A DNA stretch of 16,358 nt from Planctomycetota bacterium (GTDB taxonomy: Bacteria; Planctomycetota; Planctomycetia; Pirellulales; Pirellulaceae). The stretch covers positions 1-16,358 of the forward strand of contig JAJDEH010000387.1 of NCBI GenBank assembly GCA_029259935.1, written 5' to 3'. Within the stretch, counting starts at the first letter, position 1. Each line of letters opens with the position of its first letter. Below the pieces are notes generated by a model, which saw nothing but the letters and a program-made list of their open reading frames with translations, searched no databases and had not been told where the DNA came from. The position numbers were made by a program, and so were the translations under genes. Of this stretch, positions 13,290-16,358 are shown in pieces.

Positions 13290-15335
13290 CTAGCCGCCAG
13301 TGATCTCTAACAGGTCCGACGGCGCAACACCGTATTCATCGGCCAGCAAATTCCGAACGTCATCGGGATCGGCTTGCAATAACCTGTCGGCTTGTTGTTT
13401 GGAAAGGGCCGGGATCCCAAACCGCTCAATAAAATTCTTCTGATAACATTGGTAACCGCCTTCGATCTGGAAACTCGTCAGCTTGGCATAGTAGTGCATC
13501 AGCGGTGAATTCAAAATTCGCTGCAGCAGTTCGATCGTGATGTGGGGATGGCTTGGCAGGCCGCGGGCGAGGTGGATGGAGTAGCCGTTGCAAAACAAGT
13601 GATCGCTGGGGTCTAGCATGAAGTTGGGTCGTCGATCAAAAGTCTTGGTCAACAGTTTCGGGCCCGGTGCTTGACGGCCTTGCGAGCGTCCCCACGCATA
13701 CCAGCCGTCCGGATTGGCCTTACCCTTGTCCCGAGAATCCAGCAAGTCGCGGCAGTTCTTCAAGTGCCGATAGGCGTTGGGGAATCGACGCCGCAAGTCG
13801 GCTTCGGGGATGACCTGCCACCGGCCATGATGTTGCCGGTATGGGAAAATTATACGAGTGGCAATTTGGTGCAGGTCGGCCTCGCTTTTCAGTTCCGCCA
13901 CTTTCGCCGCGGCGACCGTGATCCCACGCTCCACGGAAATCCGTTCACCGGTGGGATCGGTTGCCCAGCACTCGCCGGAATCCTCGCGGGTCCAATAGAC
14001 ATTGTCACGCAAGGTCGCGAAGCCAACGCGGATTTGAGCCAGTTCGCCAAGCGGGACGCCGGTCTGCTCGATTTTCGCCAAGTTGTCGAAATGCCTGCCT
14101 TTCGCCAGCCGCCATTTCTTGTGGTCCAAACGGTCGAAGCGAATTTGATTGAAGTCAGCGCGGGCCAGTGCTTCCGCGGTTGGCGACGTGCATTCAAATT
14201 GAAACGCGTCTGACGGCCGGTTCCCCAAAAAGACCAAACAGGTATAAGCGCTGGCTTGGGAAAACGCGCGCGCGTGACCAAAATCAACAATGCGTCGTAT
14301 GCAGCGGCGTTGCTGTAAGTATTCTCGAACCGATGCGCCAGCCAACGAAGTGAAGAAGTTGTTTTGCGTGACAAAAGCCAAGCAGCCTTCATCCGCAAGC
14401 AGACGGTGCCCCGCCAGCAAGAACAAGAGTGCCAGGCTGAAGCTGCCTTTCGCGAATCGTGGATACCGATCTATGAGCTGTTTCCGATACGGGGGCGAAA
14501 GATTCTGCAATTTGACGTAGGGGGGATTCGTGGTCACCACATCGAAGCCGCCCTCGATGCCGGCCAGTTGCCACAGTTGTTCGGGGTCGCCCAGCAACGT
14601 GTCCGTCTGAAACAATCGAAACTGCTCGCTGCATGGCGACTCACCGTGGGAAATCGACAGCAGCTCCAACAAGCCCCGCGCATTGTCCACGGCCGCCGAA
14701 TCGCTATCCCATCCGACCAGGCAATCGCGAACGGACTCGCTGTACGACAGGCCTCGCGATCGGTGCAGAATCTCGGCGGCGCGTAGCAAGAACCCACCGC
14801 TGCCGCACGCCGGATCGCAGAGGATGGGTTTATCCTTGGCGGACATGGCCAGCGCGTTTTCAATCAGATAGTCAATGATCCAATTTGGCGTATAGACGAT
14901 GCCTTGGTTCTTTCGATGCAGCGGGTGAATCAACGATTCGAGGCCGCCCTCCAAGTCCTTGATGGTGGGACGCCAACTTGCCAAGCGGTGGCAAACTTCC
15001 ACGGAGTGCGCCGAACTCGCCTGGTCCAACCAAACCGACACGGTGGGACAGCGAGCCAGATGCGGCGAAGGTATTTTGCCGAACTCGCTCCAGCGACGAA
15101 TGAGCCCGGCTCGAATCGAAGCTTCATCAAAATCGCCACGCAGCCCGGCGATCAAGCTTCGAGGATCGCTCCCAGAAGCACCGCTCCCAGAAGCACCGCT
15201 CCCAGAAGCACCGCTCCCAGAAGCACCGCTCCCAGAAGCACCGCTCCCAGAAGCACCGCTCCCAGAAGCACCGCTCCCAGAAGCACCGTCGCTTGGCGGC
15301 TGCTGTTTTCGCTTCCGTGTTGTCAGGCCGGACAT
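13290..15335 (-). CDS. Eco57I-like N6-adenine DNA methyltransferase with repeat-containing N-terminus
   Basis: The ATG at 15335 is the only start between the previous in-frame stop and the domain; its ribosome site is weak. The 681 residues read: residues 17-56, eight GASGS repeats; 57-140, a helical domain; then QGIVYTPNWIIDYLIENAL, motif I DPACGSGGF (174-182, SAM binding), and the catalytic motif IV NPPY (270-273) of N6-adenine methyltransferases. The last 300 residues form the target recognition part, with LTSFQIEGGYQCYQKNFIERF near the end as in Eco57I-type and type IIG enzymes. No PD-(D/E)XK nuclease is fused and no restriction gene is adjacent, so it may be an orphan methyltransferase or part of a defence system whose other genes lie elsewhere. 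It converges on the GGDEF-EAL gene with a 24-base gap. Confidence 0.93.
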   Translation of the reverse strand: MSGLTTRKRKQQPPSDGASGSGASGSGASGSGASGSGASGSGASGSGASGSGASGSDPRSLIAGLRGDFDEASIRAGLIRRWSEFGKIPSPHLARCPTVSVWLDQASSAHSVEVCHRLASWRPTIKDLEGGLESLIHPLHRKNQGIVYTPNWIIDYLIENALAMSAKDKPILCDPACGSGGFLLRAAEILHRSRGLSYSESVRDCLVGWDSDSAAVDNARGLLELLSISHGESPCSEQFRLFQTDTLLGDPEQLWQLAGIEGGFDVVTTNPPYVKLQNLSPPYRKQLIDRYPRFAKGSFSLALLFLLAGHRLLADEGCLAFVTQNNFFTSLAGASVREYLQQRRCIRRIVDFGHARAFSQASAYTCLVFLGNRPSDAFQFECTSPTAEALARADFNQIRFDRLDHKKWRLAKGRHFDNLAKIEQTGVPLGELAQIRVGFATLRDNVYWTREDSGECWATDPTGERISVERGITVAAAKVAELKSEADLHQIATRIIFPYRQHHGRWQVIPEADLRRRFPNAYRHLKNCRDLLDSRDKGKANPDGWYAWGRSQGRQAPGPKLLTKTFDRRPNFMLDPSDHLFCNGYSIHLARGLPSHPHITIELLQRILNSPLMHYYAKLTSFQIEGGYQCYQKNFIERFGIPALSKQQADRLLQADPDDVRNLLADEYGVAPSDLLEITGG
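15168..15287. repeat. Eight perfect 15-bp tandem repeats
   Basis: The unit GCTCCCAGAAGCACC is present exactly eight times without a mismatch. On the minus strand it encodes GASGS repeated eight times near the N-terminus of the methyltransferase. Because 15 is divisible by three, copy-number change alters linker length without breaking the frame, and all six frames stay open through it, which explains the many shadow reading frames here. Confidence 0.97.
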
Positions 15336-15607
15336 TGGTCGCCCAACTTCCCATCTTGGTAAATTCAGCCTTGGAGTAAGCAGGCCGCTGCTTCGTCGGT
15401 ACGGTTTGAATCACCCCACAATCCAGAACCGCGTTCCAAAGCCTAATCGAGAATTCGCAACGGCGAAAGCACCGGCTGCATACTCCGTGCCGTGCCTGCC
15501 AGGCGACATGCCGACAATTGGCAAAGTCCCTTGCAAACGCGACGCCGTCGGCCCAGAATTAGAGCGCAACGATCCATCACACCTTCGTCCGACTTGAGGG
15601 AAAACGC

Positions 15608-16358
<751 letters not shown>

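Noticed and set aside
15168..15287. CRISPR array
   Set aside because: The units are 15 bp, directly adjacent and without spacers, and they lie in a coding frame.
14904..15597. Plus-strand frames with TAPRS or LPEAP repeats, and a minus-strand frame with CFWER repeats
   Set aside because: They arise because a 15-bp repeat keeps all frames open; the DNA methyltransferase frame carries the recognised motifs.

Overview
The window looks like chromosomal DNA of a planctomycete, probably a Pirellulales-type genome. The case rests on the mix of families: a Tat-exported Gfo/Idh/MocA oxidoreductase, a secreted alpha-toroid (prenyltransferase/squalene-oxidase repeat) protein, a secreted Tyr/Pro/Ala/Val-rich repeat protein, a GxxExxY protein, and RAYT-type transposon debris among loosely packed genes on both strands. 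No rRNA, tRNA or CRISPR array was found.

Layout. 1-805: the 3' end of a GxxExxY gene (+), overlapped antisense by a long open frame (-) whose first ~210 residues look like a membrane protein with a Cys4 zinc knuckle. 806-1657: a gene-poor stretch with a frameshifted RAYT transposase relic and three copies of a REP-like palindrome half. 1723-3378: secreted alpha-toroid/HEAT protein behind a near-consensus promoter. 3595-4770: metK, also behind a clear promoter. 4826-6539 (-): an RraA-family protein followed by a secreted HExxH metalloprotease-like protein. 6954-9860 (+): the most interesting block. 9878-10912 (-): a GlsB/YeaQ/YmgE-type membrane protein and a Tyr-rich repeat protein. 11502-13265 (+): a membrane GGDEF-EAL protein. 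13290-15335 (-): an Eco57I-like N6-adenine DNA methyltransferase with eight perfect 15-bp repeats near its start. 15608-16358 (+): the 5' part of the Gfo/Idh/MocA gene, cut by the window edge.

The block at 6954-9860 reads as a compact, apparently undescribed ribosomal peptide (RiPP) cluster. A 42-residue peptide with a perfect Shine-Dalgarno sequence carries a basic helical leader and ends in RCRCCRCCRCW, six cysteines in the last ten residues. It is followed by a DUF692/MNIO enzyme (the MbnB/TglH/bufferin-synthase superfamily of multinuclear iron oxidative enzymes that modify peptide cysteines), a 252-residue protein with a winged-helix-like C-terminus that could be the peptide-binding partner, and a six-helix ABC-exporter membrane domain with no ATPase domain. 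A strong hairpin between peptide and enzyme fits unequal expression of substrate and enzyme. A plausible product is a Cys-modified, metal-binding peptide; that last step is inference.
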